From the NCBI GenBank assembly GCA_017443175.1, contig JAFSOZ010000010.1, positions 1 through 53,837 of the forward strand: a stretch of DNA of 53,837 nucleotides, in the 5' to 3' direction. Shown piece after piece: positions 42,310 to 51,262 of the stretch. Below the pieces are notes generated by a model. That model saw nothing but the letters and a program-made list of their open reading frames with translations. It was not told where the DNA came from and made no database searches. Source of the stretch: Bacteroidales bacterium (GTDB lineage Bacteria > Bacteroidota > Bacteroidia > Bacteroidales > WCHB1-69). Position 1 is the first letter of the stretch, and each line of letters begins with the position of its first letter. The position numbers were made by a program, and so were the translations under genes.

Positions 42310-44919
42310 ATGAAAAGAATCCTATTTTTTGTTTGTTTCATAGCCATCACCATCCCCACCCTGTTCGCCCAAACCGACTACTGGACCGCCGTTCAGCAGG
42401 ATTACAACGGTCGGTACGGCATTCCCGAGAATGTGCGCCTATCTATTGGGCAATACATGATCAAATCGGGCTTCCGGAGCCGTGACATGGCGCAATATCT
42501 CACTTTTCTGTATGCCTACATGCCGCAGAGCGATTTGGCCGACTACGATTTCGATTTCTTTGACCAGCAGGTGAAGATTGCCTGCGAGGCGCGTGAGACC
42601 TTTTCATGGGGCAAGACCATTCCGGAGGATATCTTCCGCCATTTCGTGGTGGTTTATCGTGTGAACAATGAAGATTTGGATACGGCCAGGGCATACATTT
42701 TCCACCAGCTGAAAGACCGTATCAAGGACATGAGCATGTACAACGCAGCCTTGGAGGTGAACCACTGGTGCCACGAGCATGTGGATTACCAGCCCGCCGA
42801 TGTGCGCACTTCCGCACCGTTGGCCACCTTGCGCACCTCGCACGGTCGTTGCGGCGAGGAGAGCACCTTGACGGTGACGGCCCTGCGCGCCGTGGGCATC
42901 CCCGCCCGCCAGTGCTACACCCCGCGCTGGGCGCATTGCGATGACAACCACGCCTGGGTAGAGGTGTGGGTGGATGGCAAATGGTGGTTCCTCGGCGCCT
43001 GCGAGCCCGACCCCGACCTCAATATGGGCTGGTTCGCCTACCCCTCCACGCGCACCATGATGGTGCACACCAACGTCTTCGGCCGTTACGAAGGTCCGGA
43101 GGAGGTGAACAAGCGCACGCCGTATTATTCCTGCATCAATGTGCTGTCTAATTACGCCGACACTGCCACGGCCTACATCACGGTCTATGACAAACACCAT
43201 CTACCCGCCAAAAACGCCAGCGTCTGCTTTAAACTGTATAACTACGCAGAATATTACACTCTTGCAGAGGTGAAGACCGACGAAAACGGACGCGCTCAGC
43301 TGAACACCGGTCTTGGCGACCTGCTGGTTTGGGCAAAACAGGGCAATGACTATACGTATGCCAAGTTGGATCTTCGCAAACAAGATCACTTGGTGATGAT
43401 TTTGAGCGATAAAGGTCCGAACCCGTGGATATCCGCGGGCAATCTCATCCAACAATTCTCCATGGTGCCACCGGCAGGCAAGCCGCTGAACAACAGGGTA
43501 AGTGCCGCGGCGCAATTGGCTTGCAACAAGCGACTGGCCAAGGAAGACAAGATGCGCGAGGCCTACCGCAAGACCTTCCCCACCAAATTGCAAACGGACA
43601 AGTATCAGAACGAATACTTCACTCCAGAAGAGTTCTACGATGTGATTCACCGAAGCGAAGGGAATCATGCAGAAATAATGAGATTCCTGCAAAACCACAG
43701 CAAGAAGGAGGAAGGATTGTATTTGAAAGAGTTCGTGGCTGCATTGGCGGACAAGGATTTGCGCGACACTAAAGCGGAGACTTTGGAAAGCCACCTCACC
43801 TATTTCAAGGAGGAACATTACCCATTGGAAGTCTATCTCAAGGGGATTCTGCCGGCACGCATCTCCAACGAGTTAATCCGCGACTGGCGCCATGACCTGC
43901 GGGAGGCACTGGTAAACACGCTTCCTGAAGAAGTTGCACCGTCGGTTGGGCAACTTAACGACTGGACGAAGCGATACATCACCATCGATCTGCTCTGCAA
44001 CTACTACAACTGCCCCATCAGTCCGATGGGCGTGTTCAAGATCCGCCGCGCGGACGCGCACTCCCGCGACATCTTTTTCGTGGCCTTATGCCGCTGTTTG
44101 GACATACCTGCCTATCTGGACAATGCCTCCAACCAAATCTATGCTTGGGGAAACGGTGCTTGGCAGGAGGTTTCATTCGAAGGGGGGAAGTCGGTTCCGC
44201 AGGAAGAGCTGGCCACACTGACACTGCACAACCCGAAAGGTTACACCTACTACACGCATTACACGCTCCAGCGTTTCGAAAATGGTGAGTATGTTTCGTA
44301 TGACTTCGAGAACGACCCGCGCGTCGAGGTCCGCGACATCGTCCTGAACCTGCCTCCTGGCAAATATTGTCTCTCCACCGGCAACCGCTACAGCGATGGC
44401 GAGGTGCTTTCCGAACTTCGCTTTTTCACTTTGAAAAAGAAAGACGAATATACCATCAAGATTCCTGAATTGGTGCCAAGAAACAACACTTATGGCCGCT
44501 TGGACATGAACATCAACAAGCTGAACGGCAAATCTTTATCTGAGATTCTTCAAGAATCAGGCAAAGAAAAGATGATACTTTGCCTGGTTGCGCCCGGCAC
44601 CGAACCGGTCAATCATCTAATGAAAGAAATCGCCGCCAAACAATCTGAGTATGAGGCATGGAACGGCCCGATGTTTTTTGTGATGAAAGAAGGACAATGG
44701 AAGAGTGAACCAGGAAAACCGAAGAACCTGCGCGTCATCACAGAAGGATACGATGAACTCGTTGAGATATTCGCGAAAGCGTTGGACGGCGAGCTGGCCG
44801 GACAGAGCCCGATGTGCTTCGTCATCAACAAGAAAGGGGACATCATCTATGTCTCCGAAGGGTACAATATTGGCGTAGGAAGCGCGATGCTGGAGGCAAT
44901 AAACAAGGTGTTTCAATAA
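42310..44919 (+). CDS. Large secreted transglutaminase-like protein with a second, degenerate copy of the domain
   Basis: This 869-residue protein has a signal peptide MKRILFFVCFIAITIPTLFA. The first transglutaminase core (about residues 150-260) has the triad: Cys in SHGRCGEESTL, His in DDNHAWVEVWVDGKWW and Asp in ACEPDPDLN. A carboxypeptidase-regulatory-like beta-domain follows. A second similar core (about residues 535-630, with RDIFFVALCRCLDIPAYLDN and YAWGNGAWQEVSFEGG) lacks the Cys and His. The last 130 residues look thioredoxin-like (MILCLVAPGTEPVN ... CFVINKKGDIIYV). Activity could be peptidase or transamidase; the substrate is unknown. Confidence 0.87.
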   Translation: MKRILFFVCFIAITIPTLFAQTDYWTAVQQDYNGRYGIPENVRLSIGQYMIKSGFRSRDMAQYLTFLYAYMPQSDLADYDFDFFDQQVKIACEARETFSWGKTIPEDIFRHFVVVYRVNNEDLDTARAYIFHQLKDRIKDMSMYNAALEVNHWCHEHVDYQPADVRTSAPLATLRTSHGRCGEESTLTVTALRAVGIPARQCYTPRWAHCDDNHAWVEVWVDGKWWFLGACEPDPDLNMGWFAYPSTRTMMVHTNVFGRYEGPEEVNKRTPYYSCINVLSNYADTATAYITVYDKHHLPAKNASVCFKLYNYAEYYTLAEVKTDENGRAQLNTGLGDLLVWAKQGNDYTYAKLDLRKQDHLVMILSDKGPNPWISAGNLIQQFSMVPPAGKPLNNRVSAAAQLACNKRLAKEDKMREAYRKTFPTKLQTDKYQNEYFTPEEFYDVIHRSEGNHAEIMRFLQNHSKKEEGLYLKEFVAALADKDLRDTKAETLESHLTYFKEEHYPLEVYLKGILPARISNELIRDWRHDLREALVNTLPEEVAPSVGQLNDWTKRYITIDLLCNYYNCPISPMGVFKIRRADAHSRDIFFVALCRCLDIPAYLDNASNQIYAWGNGAWQEVSFEGGKSVPQEELATLTLHNPKGYTYYTHYTLQRFENGEYVSYDFENDPRVEVRDIVLNLPPGKYCLSTGNRYSDGEVLSELRFFTLKKKDEYTIKIPELVPRNNTYGRLDMNINKLNGKSLSEILQESGKEKMILCLVAPGTEPVNHLMKEIAAKQSEYEAWNGPMFFVMKEGQWKSEPGKPKNLRVITEGYDELVEIFAKALDGELAGQSPMCFVINKKGDIIYVSEGYNIGVGSAMLEAINKVFQ

Positions 44920-44977
44920 TACTATCAAAACATTGAATCCAATTGATAGAACATCTTAGCAATGAATAAAAATATTG

Positions 44978-44985
44978 TATTTTTG
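44978..44985 (+). promoter_or_regulatory. Bacteroidetes promoter -7 box for the leader ORF and frameshifted gene
   Basis: TATTTTTG lies only 2 bases before the ATG of the short ORF at 44988, so the transcript starts at or just inside that ORF; it lies 84 bases before the next ATG at 45070. Confidence 0.55.
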
Positions 44986-44987
44986 CA

Positions 44988-45056
44988 ATGAAAATAAAAC
45001 GAATAATATTTGTCTATTATGACGGTAATAAATTCAAGAGTAAGTACCAACTTTAA
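44988..45056 (+). CDS. Possible 22-residue leader ORF
   Basis: ATG opens a 22-codon frame (MKIKRIIFVYYDGNKFKSKY and two more residues), ending in TAA 13 bases before the ATG of the following secreted protein. It is basic with no recognisable motif. If the -7 box just upstream sets the usual start of transcription about seven bases downstream, the ATG would be at or before the first base of the message, so translation is doubtful. It may be chance. Confidence 0.22.
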   Translation: MKIKRIIFVYYDGNKFKSKYQL

Positions 45057-45069
45057 TTAGGAGATAATT

Positions 45070-46550
45070 ATGAAAAAATTGTTACCCCTTTTATTTTTAG
45101 TAGCAATATTTTTTTAGCCACAAAATCATTTGCTCAATATTCAGGAACCGAATGGAAAGTTTGTGATTATTCAAGTATCTATCAGAAAACCGTTTTAGTG
45201 AAATTTGATTCTTCACAACTGAAAAACATCTATAAATTCAACGACAAGGGGAAACTTGCTCATATTTCCGATAATGAGTTCAAAATATTCTTATCCGGTA
45301 AGACTATTTTTCATTGCCAAGGCATTCAATCAATAAAAAAGAAGATTTTTCTTGTAAATGAAGATGCAGAGTCACATCTGTTGTATTTAATCTATATTGA
45401 CCCCAAAAACAAAAGTGCCTATTTTAATTCATTTAGAAATCTTTCTGTTTATGACAATCTCTTAAATGAGTGCAATTCTTTGTACAAATATATAATCACA
45501 CCTCCTGAATGTTGCAAACAAACTGTATGGAATTACATTCAAGCCTCAAATTATATTGAACATAGAGATATTCCTGTTGTAGCCGATACATCTTATAGAG
45601 TTCTATGGACTGAAGTAGATTGCTCATTTCCCCATCAATTTGCCAAATTGAAAGGACTTTTATTAGGTAGAAACAACAACTATGAAATAACGATACCACT
45701 TAACAGATTTCAATCAGCTGATTTTTTCTCCGAACAAGAAATCCATGAAATTGAATTTGAAAAGGAGCAATCACGCAAATTGGAAGAATATAAGAAAGCT
45801 GTTCAACGCCGTCTTGACTCAATTCAAGACACAAAATACCATGCTTTTGTATTAACTTGTGACATACCCAGTGAAGAATTAGATGAAGGAGACACAATAT
45901 TTATGTACTCGTACAATCAAGATTGGGCTTTAGGCTCAATAAAAACGATACCGATTAACAGGTATGGATGTTTGTCACCCATATCAATCCCCGGAGGTTC
46001 TCACATGTATTTTTCCGAATATCAATCATATATTTCAAGACGTGAACATGATGGCGAAGGAATGGATTTAAGAAAAGAAATTTCTCGACAGAGAGATTCT
46101 ATTTCATCCCGATTCTTGTTAAATGAATTAGACCAGGTCCTAAATAAAATTGAAACATTGATTAGAGAAAGAGAGAAAAAACAGTTGTTTTTGACTGAAA
46201 AAAAAATTGTATATGGTGATTATTCAGAAATAGGACTACGGTTAACCTTTTATAATTGCTTTAAAAAAACTATAAAATATGTAAATTTCGAAACTAAATC
46301 ATATAACATTTTTGGCGATTTACAAGGTGATTATTTCGGAAAAAAAGTTTCAGGTGGAAAATGTATCGGCCCTATAGAACCACGAGATGAGGCCTCTTTC
46401 ATGTTTGAAGATTTATATTATGATAAAAATGATATAATAGAACATATTTGCGTAACCAAAGTGGTTTTTACTTTTATTGACAATTCCACTCTTACGTTTT
46501 CAGATATAAACAACCACATTACAAAAGATGTATACAACAAGAATAAATGA
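45070..46550 (+). pseudogene. Secreted protein gene frameshifted in its signal peptide at a poly-T run
   Basis: The ATG at 45070, behind an unusually good AGGAG at 45059-45063, begins MKKLLPLLFLVAIFF and then hits TAG at 45115. Adding one T to the seven-T run at 45109-45115 joins it to FLATKSFAQYSGTEWKVCDY and on to a 450-residue frame otherwise open from a GTG at 45198 to 46550. The joined product of about 493 residues has a complete signal peptide ending SFAQ. The C-terminal 120 residues contain FYNCFKKTIKYVNFETKSYN and GPIEPRDEASFMFEDLYY, a pattern seen in secreted proteins of unknown role. The gene is AT-rich compared with neighbours. A sequencing error, a true mutation, or phase-variable slippage are all possible. 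Confidence 0.7.
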
Positions 46551-46679
46551 TTATATTCAAAAACACATCTGTATTTAAGAACGCTCAGATTCACTAATAA
46601 CATTCGGAATTATCCCCTATAGTTTTGCGGTCACCCTGTTTTCAGCAGATTTTTTGCATCTATTGCAGACACTCCGTTC

Positions 46680-46977
46680 CGCGGTGATTGGACTCTATGC
46701 TTCGTAGCAAGTGAGTCTCGCACCGCGACTGGGCATCAGGTGTGGCTTTCTACCCCAGATTACGCTGTGCTTATCTGGTGTTACTGGGATGTAACCTCTT
46801 CGAGGTTCTAGTTTCTGCCATGGTTATTCCCATTTGGTACAATTGTCCTGTAGGGACAAAATCCTAGTAACCCCGCATAAGCGACCGCAGGGAGCGCAAT
46901 GTGGGGTATGGCGATACAACGTATGGCCCTCGCGGCGTAGGAGTCGCATGAGCCAAAGCGCGATGCTTGCCGCCGCG
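46680..46977. repeat. Cluster of six hairpins in a gene-free, GC-richer spacer
   Basis: The 586-base spacer 46551-47136 between two converging genes has no convincing gene. It holds successive stem-loops: 46681-46726 (GCGGTG/CACCGC with inner GACTC/GAGTC), 46755-46778 (CCAGAT/ATCTGG), 46793-46807 (AACCTC/GAGGTT), 46843-46859 (TTGTCC/GGACAA), 46871-46906 (CCCCGCAT/ATGTGGGG) and 46931-46977 (CGCGGCG/CGCCGCG). The fourth contains TGTAGGGAC, the core of the other palindromes in this window. It looks like a mosaic of REP/BIME-type elements or a structured RNA; no transposase gene accompanies it. Confidence 0.55.
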
Positions 46978-47136
46978 AAAGACAGACACTGGCAATGTAA
47001 AAACAATAAATTCACACGACTAAAGGAAATAATTCCGATAATACTTATCTAAAACACAAAATTTCTAAACGGCAATATGTCTCTATATCCATGAAGAATC
47101 TCACTTTTGAATAACTGGGACTAAAAATATCCTGTG

Positions 47137-48465
47137 TTATTTTCCGTCCGAAAAAATATTTTCAGGAATTTCATCAACAAGTGTTGGGATGTAACAAACA
47201 TCGGTTTTGTTCCATTCATTTTTTATCCAATAATCATCAAACTCTGATTCTAATCTTGAATGGGGAACTAATTGTATGTACATTTTCCTTATTGATGCCA
47301 AATAGATGGCTCTATAGAGGGAGTCTATGTCTACTCCGTTATTTTCACAATAAATACAATCAAGAATCTGATCCCAGTACTTTTGTTCCTTCGTAGACAT
47401 CGTTGATTCTTGTGTTAATTCTAATATTTGAAGATCGAAACATTTATCTTGTTCAATCCGAAATCCTTCCTGAACCTCATTAATTTTCATAGGACCATTA
47501 AGCAATTGAGGATGCCAAATATAATACTCCCCAGCCGTAGGTAAAACAATTCTGCGATATCTTTCAAGCATTTTCTGATTTGGCAAGAAATACCCATAGT
47601 CAATCGCTTTCAACTGAGCAAAAAGTTCAAAATCTAAACTATTCAAATAATAATTATCTTCTATCACCATCACCACATAAAACAAAGTGTTTTGTGTGTT
47701 CCATTCACCATCGGAGGTGAATATATCACAAGCTTCATGGCTAATGTGTGTAGAACCATCTTTTAGAATCCAGATTTTTTTTAGCGAGTAAGCACGAACT
47801 CTGTCTGTAGTTACATCTTTAGGTAAACGAGGTCTTTTAAAACCATAGAATTTAACACCTTCCTTTTCAATGAGACAATGCCTTTGGAATTGTATTATAT
47901 CGCAGTCCTGATTAATTAATATTTCAATAATCCGCAACCCTGAATATAGTTTTCTTCTTGTAGAAGCATGGGTAACCTGAATTTCTACAATTAGACTGTC
48001 ATTCTTTGGATTCTTTGGAATCAGACACACATCAGCAACAAAATCTTGACCATCAACCTTAATATGTTTTTCAAGTTCGCAATGACTATAGTATTTTTTC
48101 AAGTCAAATCGAAAGGGTTTCTCTGGACTACATGGTGACTTATCCTCAATCGGACAAATGCTCATTCTTGAACAGGGATAGGGCGCTTGACGGATGATAT
48201 AAAACTGATCGTTTTCTTCGAACGCTTGTTTAAAGGCATATTTCCCGAGCTTATGAAGATATGTTTCATGGGATCCTGTTCTACCATCTTTGTGGGCAAA
48301 ATGCCAAGCGACAACCTTTCCTTTGCGAGCTATCATTTCATCACCTTCATCAACAGAATAATAGCGACCTCGCTCTGCAATTTTTAATGGTACATCATCA
48401 ATGTGGACAATCTTTCCTGTTTCGTCCTTCGCAAAACAAAACTGTATATCCACTTTACCTTTCAT
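47137..48465 (-). CDS. CoiA-like protein with PD-(D/E)XK nuclease motif
   Basis: This 442-residue protein has an N-terminal part resembling competence protein CoiA: YYSVDEGDEMIARKGKVVAW leading to HFAHKDGRTGSHETYLHKLG, the HFAH...E..H..K pattern. A nuclease core follows with FVADVCLIP and LIVEIQVTHASTRRK, a D...ExQ active-site arrangement. The C-terminal half (about 240 residues) is unrecognised. Family members act in DNA uptake or DNA processing. Its ATG overlaps the end of recF by 11 bases, so it is translationally coupled to recF. It is more AT-rich than recF, which suggests acquisition. Confidence 0.75.
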   Translation of the reverse strand: MKGKVDIQFCFAKDETGKIVHIDDVPLKIAERGRYYSVDEGDEMIARKGKVVAWHFAHKDGRTGSHETYLHKLGKYAFKQAFEENDQFYIIRQAPYPCSRMSICPIEDKSPCSPEKPFRFDLKKYYSHCELEKHIKVDGQDFVADVCLIPKNPKNDSLIVEIQVTHASTRRKLYSGLRIIEILINQDCDIIQFQRHCLIEKEGVKFYGFKRPRLPKDVTTDRVRAYSLKKIWILKDGSTHISHEACDIFTSDGEWNTQNTLFYVVMVIEDNYYLNSLDFELFAQLKAIDYGYFLPNQKMLERYRRIVLPTAGEYYIWHPQLLNGPMKINEVQEGFRIEQDKCFDLQILELTQESTMSTKEQKYWDQILDCIYCENNGVDIDSLYRAIYLASIRKMYIQLVPHSRLESEFDDYWIKNEWNKTDVCYIPTLVDEIPENIFSDGK

Positions 48466-49552
48466 TCACCTCTATCTCAATTATCATATGCTGAATCCCA
48501 AATTCGCCTAGTATCTGTTTCACGCGGTGCTCGTCGGTGTCGGATATGAACACCTGCCCGAAATGGTCCTTGCCCACCATGCCAAGCAGTTCGGAGATGC
48601 GTGTGCGGTCCAGCTTGTCGAAAATATCGTCCAACAACAGGATGGGCTTTATTTTTTTGCGCTCGAAAGAATAGTCGAACTGGGCCAAGCGCAAAGCGAG
48701 TGAGAACGACTTCTGCTGTCCCTGCGAGCCGTAGCGTTTCACCGGCTGGCCGTTAATGAGAAACAGGAAATCATCTTTATGAATGCCAAAATTGGTGAAA
48801 CCGCTCCGGGCGTCGGCCACCGATGCGCTCTGCAAGCCCTCCGGATAGGTGCTGGTAAGCAATCCCGACTGATACTGGATTTCCACTTCCTCCTGACCGT
48901 CGGACAACTGGCGATAGTGTTTTTGGAATATCGGAGAGATGTTCTGGATGAAATCCTGACGGCGGGTGAAGATGAAATTGCCCAGCGGGATCATCTGCTC
49001 GTCCAAAATCTGGCAGATGGATGCATCCATCCGATGGCTGTCAAACATCTGCTTCAGCAACGCGTTGCGCTGCATCAAAAGTTTGCGGTACGAGATGAGC
49101 TGCTGCAAATATTCGGCATCGAACTGCGAGATGATGGTGTCGAAGAACTTGCGGCGTACCTCACTGCCCCCGTGGATGATGTCGCTGTCGTATGGCGAGA
49201 CCATCACCACGGGGAAAAGGCCGATGTGGGCACTCAGACGGGAATACTCCTTCTTGTTGGCCCGCATCGACTTGTGTCCGTTTTTGTAGGTGCAGCTCAC
49301 CTGCGTGTTGTTCTGGGTCTCACGGTTGAAAAACTCTCCGTGAATGGCGAAAAAATCCGTGTCGAAGCGCACCGAAAAGACATCCTGCGCGGAGAAATAG
49401 CTCTTGCAGAACGACAGGTAATAAATGGCGTCCAGCAGATTGGTCTTGCCACTGCCGTTCCGCCCGACGATGCCGTTCACATTCTCGTCAAACGAGAACT
49501 CAGCCTCCTCGTAGCTTTTGAAATTGGTAATATGTATGTGTTTTAGATACAA
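48455..49552 (-). CDS. recF: DNA replication and repair protein RecF
   Basis: This 365-residue SMC-like ATPase has Walker A in VNGIVGRNGSGKTNLLDAIY near residue 30, the signature KRYGSQGQQKSFSLALRLAQ and Walker B in ILLLDDIFDKLDRTRISEL. It loads RecA at gaps with RecO and RecR. No ATG is available near the start: the family N-terminus YLKHIHITNFKSYEEA is preceded by TTG at 49552, with another TTG at 49558. A palindrome ends 15 bases upstream. It overlaps the CoiA-like gene downstream. Confidence 0.94.
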   Translation of the reverse strand: MYLKHIHITNFKSYEEAEFSFDENVNGIVGRNGSGKTNLLDAIYYLSFCKSYFSAQDVFSVRFDTDFFAIHGEFFNRETQNNTQVSCTYKNGHKSMRANKKEYSRLSAHIGLFPVVMVSPYDSDIIHGGSEVRRKFFDTIISQFDAEYLQQLISYRKLLMQRNALLKQMFDSHRMDASICQILDEQMIPLGNFIFTRRQDFIQNISPIFQKHYRQLSDGQEEVEIQYQSGLLTSTYPEGLQSASVADARSGFTNFGIHKDDFLFLINGQPVKRYGSQGQQKSFSLALRLAQFDYSFERKKIKPILLLDDIFDKLDRTRISELLGMVGKDHFGQVFISDTDEHRVKQILGEFGIQHMIIEIEVNER

Positions 49553-49566
49553 TGGCAATGGTAATA

Positions 49567-49598
49567 TTGTAGAGACGTACTGCCGTACGTCTCTACAA
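49567..49598. repeat. REP-like palindrome between the M49-like gene and recF
   Basis: Perfect 14-base arms TTGTAGAGACGTAC and GTACGTCTCTACAA enclose the loop TGCC. The arms share TTGTAGRGACG with the palindrome at 11059-11091. No T tract follows. Confidence 0.72.
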
Positions 49599-49609
49599 CA
49601 ATTAAAATA

Positions 49610-51259
49610 TTATTTCAGCCCTAAAACATCCAGTCCCTGGTTGAAACGGATATCGCGCGGGATGCCGGCCTTGTTGATCTTGTCCAGATCTTTTTGCAGG
49701 TTGGCGCCTATGGTACCTTTTTCCTTGCTGAACTTGGAGGCAAACTCGAAGTTGCCTTCTGCCTGTGTTTTCAGAATGGTGGCAATCCAGCTGTCCATGG
49801 CCTTCATAGCCTTGTCGTAGTCGATGTGATAGGTACCGTTGCCATTGCGTTTGAAGGCGCCTTGCTCTTCGAAGAAGTTGTAGCACATCATATTGGCCAC
49901 GCCGTGAGCATCGGCGGCACCGAAGCGCACCGAGCGGAGTAAACCAACAATGTAGGTGGTAATAGCATCCTCTTTCGTGATATTAGTGATTTCGCCTTTG
50001 TCAATGAGGCTGCACACCAGATGCAAACCGAGAATGTCGGCCTTAGCTTCTTCCCAATTGGAGCGCTCGGTCTTCATGGCATCATCCACCGGGCCTTTGC
50101 CGTTGATGGTGGTTTTCACGCCCAGACCATGGCCCACTTCATGGAAGGTGACATTCCAGAAGAAAGCGTCGAACTTGATATGGTCTTGTTCGGACGGTTC
50201 AATCACCATCTCGCCGATGGGTTTCATGATCTTGTCGAACTTGGCCTGCATGGCGTTGCGGAGCTGGAAGCGACGGGAGCCTTTCTTGGCTTGCACATTG
50301 TCGTCATTGGGCAGGTTGATGGCAATGGTCTTGCCGCCGGCATTGCAATCGCCGCCGTAGAACACCACATCATACACATTCATATCGGAAGAGGTGCCGG
50401 GCACATAGTTGCGGTATTTGGCATCGCAAGGCAGTTCTTTTTGCAATTGCGGGAGCATCTTCACAAAGTCGGCCAGGTCGCCGCTGGCTTCTTCATCTTT
50501 CACCAAGACAAAAGCTTCGTAGGAGGTCTTCACCTCATTGAGTTTGTCATCGTAATTTTCGATGGGACCGAACACGAAATCCAGTTTGGTGTCTTTCATG
50601 TCCATCCAAGCCATGTCGGAGGCGAAATAGTCGTCGGTTTGCAGGGCCTTCTTGCGCAGCGTGAGGTATTTCTTCATGGAAGGATTCTCGCAAATCTCAA
50701 TGGCTTTGTCGAGCAATTCGCACACCTTGTCGATTTTCTCTTTATAATATTCATGATACCACACGGATTTGAGTGAGCCGTCCGCATTGCGCACGAGAAC
50801 TGTATAATGGGAGCTTTTGTTCTTGTCCTGGAAGGCCTCGTATTCTTCCAGTGTCAAATCTTGCGGGTAATAACAGCATGTTGCCGGTTTGGGACCGTAG
50901 CCGGGAATAAACGGTTTGTCGTCGTTCAAGCGATCCCACGCTCCATAGTTGATGAGGGCGAATTCTTTCATCCATTTGTCTTGGATGGTATCCAGAATTT
51001 TCTTGTCGCCGAAAGTTTGTTCCCAGAACAGGTCATCCATGATTTGACCAATTTCAAAGAAGATGGGGATGAGTTGTTTGTCGTTCTCGCTGAGTTTGGA
51101 GATGTCTGTGGTGAGGTCGAAGAAAGCGTATTCTTCCACTTTCTGTTGCAGTTCGCTTGCCGAAACCGCTTCGGGTTTTTCGGTTTTCTTCTCCTTGCAG
51201 GAGGTTGTAATCAGGGCCAAACAGCCAAATGCGATTACCATAGTCGTCAGTTTTTTCAT
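49610..51259 (-). CDS. Lipoprotein zinc peptidase related to dipeptidyl peptidase III (M49-like)
   Basis: This 549-residue lipoprotein starts with MKKLTTMVIAFGCLALITTSC, with the acylated Cys at residue 21. The zinc site is WNVTFHEVGHGLGVK (about residue 375) with the third ligand in SNWEEAKADILGLHL, positioned as in M49 peptidases. Known DPP III enzymes have a longer HExxxH motif; this has HExxH. Related Bacteroidetes proteins are often labelled dihydrofolate reductase or Zn-dependent hydrolase in error. It probably cleaves short peptides in the periplasm. A -7 box lies 41 bases upstream. Confidence 0.82.
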   Translation of the reverse strand: MKKLTTMVIAFGCLALITTSCKEKKTEKPEAVSASELQQKVEEYAFFDLTTDISKLSENDKQLIPIFFEIGQIMDDLFWEQTFGDKKILDTIQDKWMKEFALINYGAWDRLNDDKPFIPGYGPKPATCCYYPQDLTLEEYEAFQDKNKSSHYTVLVRNADGSLKSVWYHEYYKEKIDKVCELLDKAIEICENPSMKKYLTLRKKALQTDDYFASDMAWMDMKDTKLDFVFGPIENYDDKLNEVKTSYEAFVLVKDEEASGDLADFVKMLPQLQKELPCDAKYRNYVPGTSSDMNVYDVVFYGGDCNAGGKTIAINLPNDDNVQAKKGSRRFQLRNAMQAKFDKIMKPIGEMVIEPSEQDHIKFDAFFWNVTFHEVGHGLGVKTTINGKGPVDDAMKTERSNWEEAKADILGLHLVCSLIDKGEITNITKEDAITTYIVGLLRSVRFGAADAHGVANMMCYNFFEEQGAFKRNGNGTYHIDYDKAMKAMDSWIATILKTQAEGNFEFASKFSKEKGTIGANLQKDLDKINKAGIPRDIRFNQGLDVLGLK

Positions 51260-51262
51260 AAT

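Noticed and set aside
46834-47052. A 72-codon open frame in the hairpin cluster
   Set aside because: It runs through two hairpins, is very basic and has no promoter or motif; it is better explained by the repeat structure.
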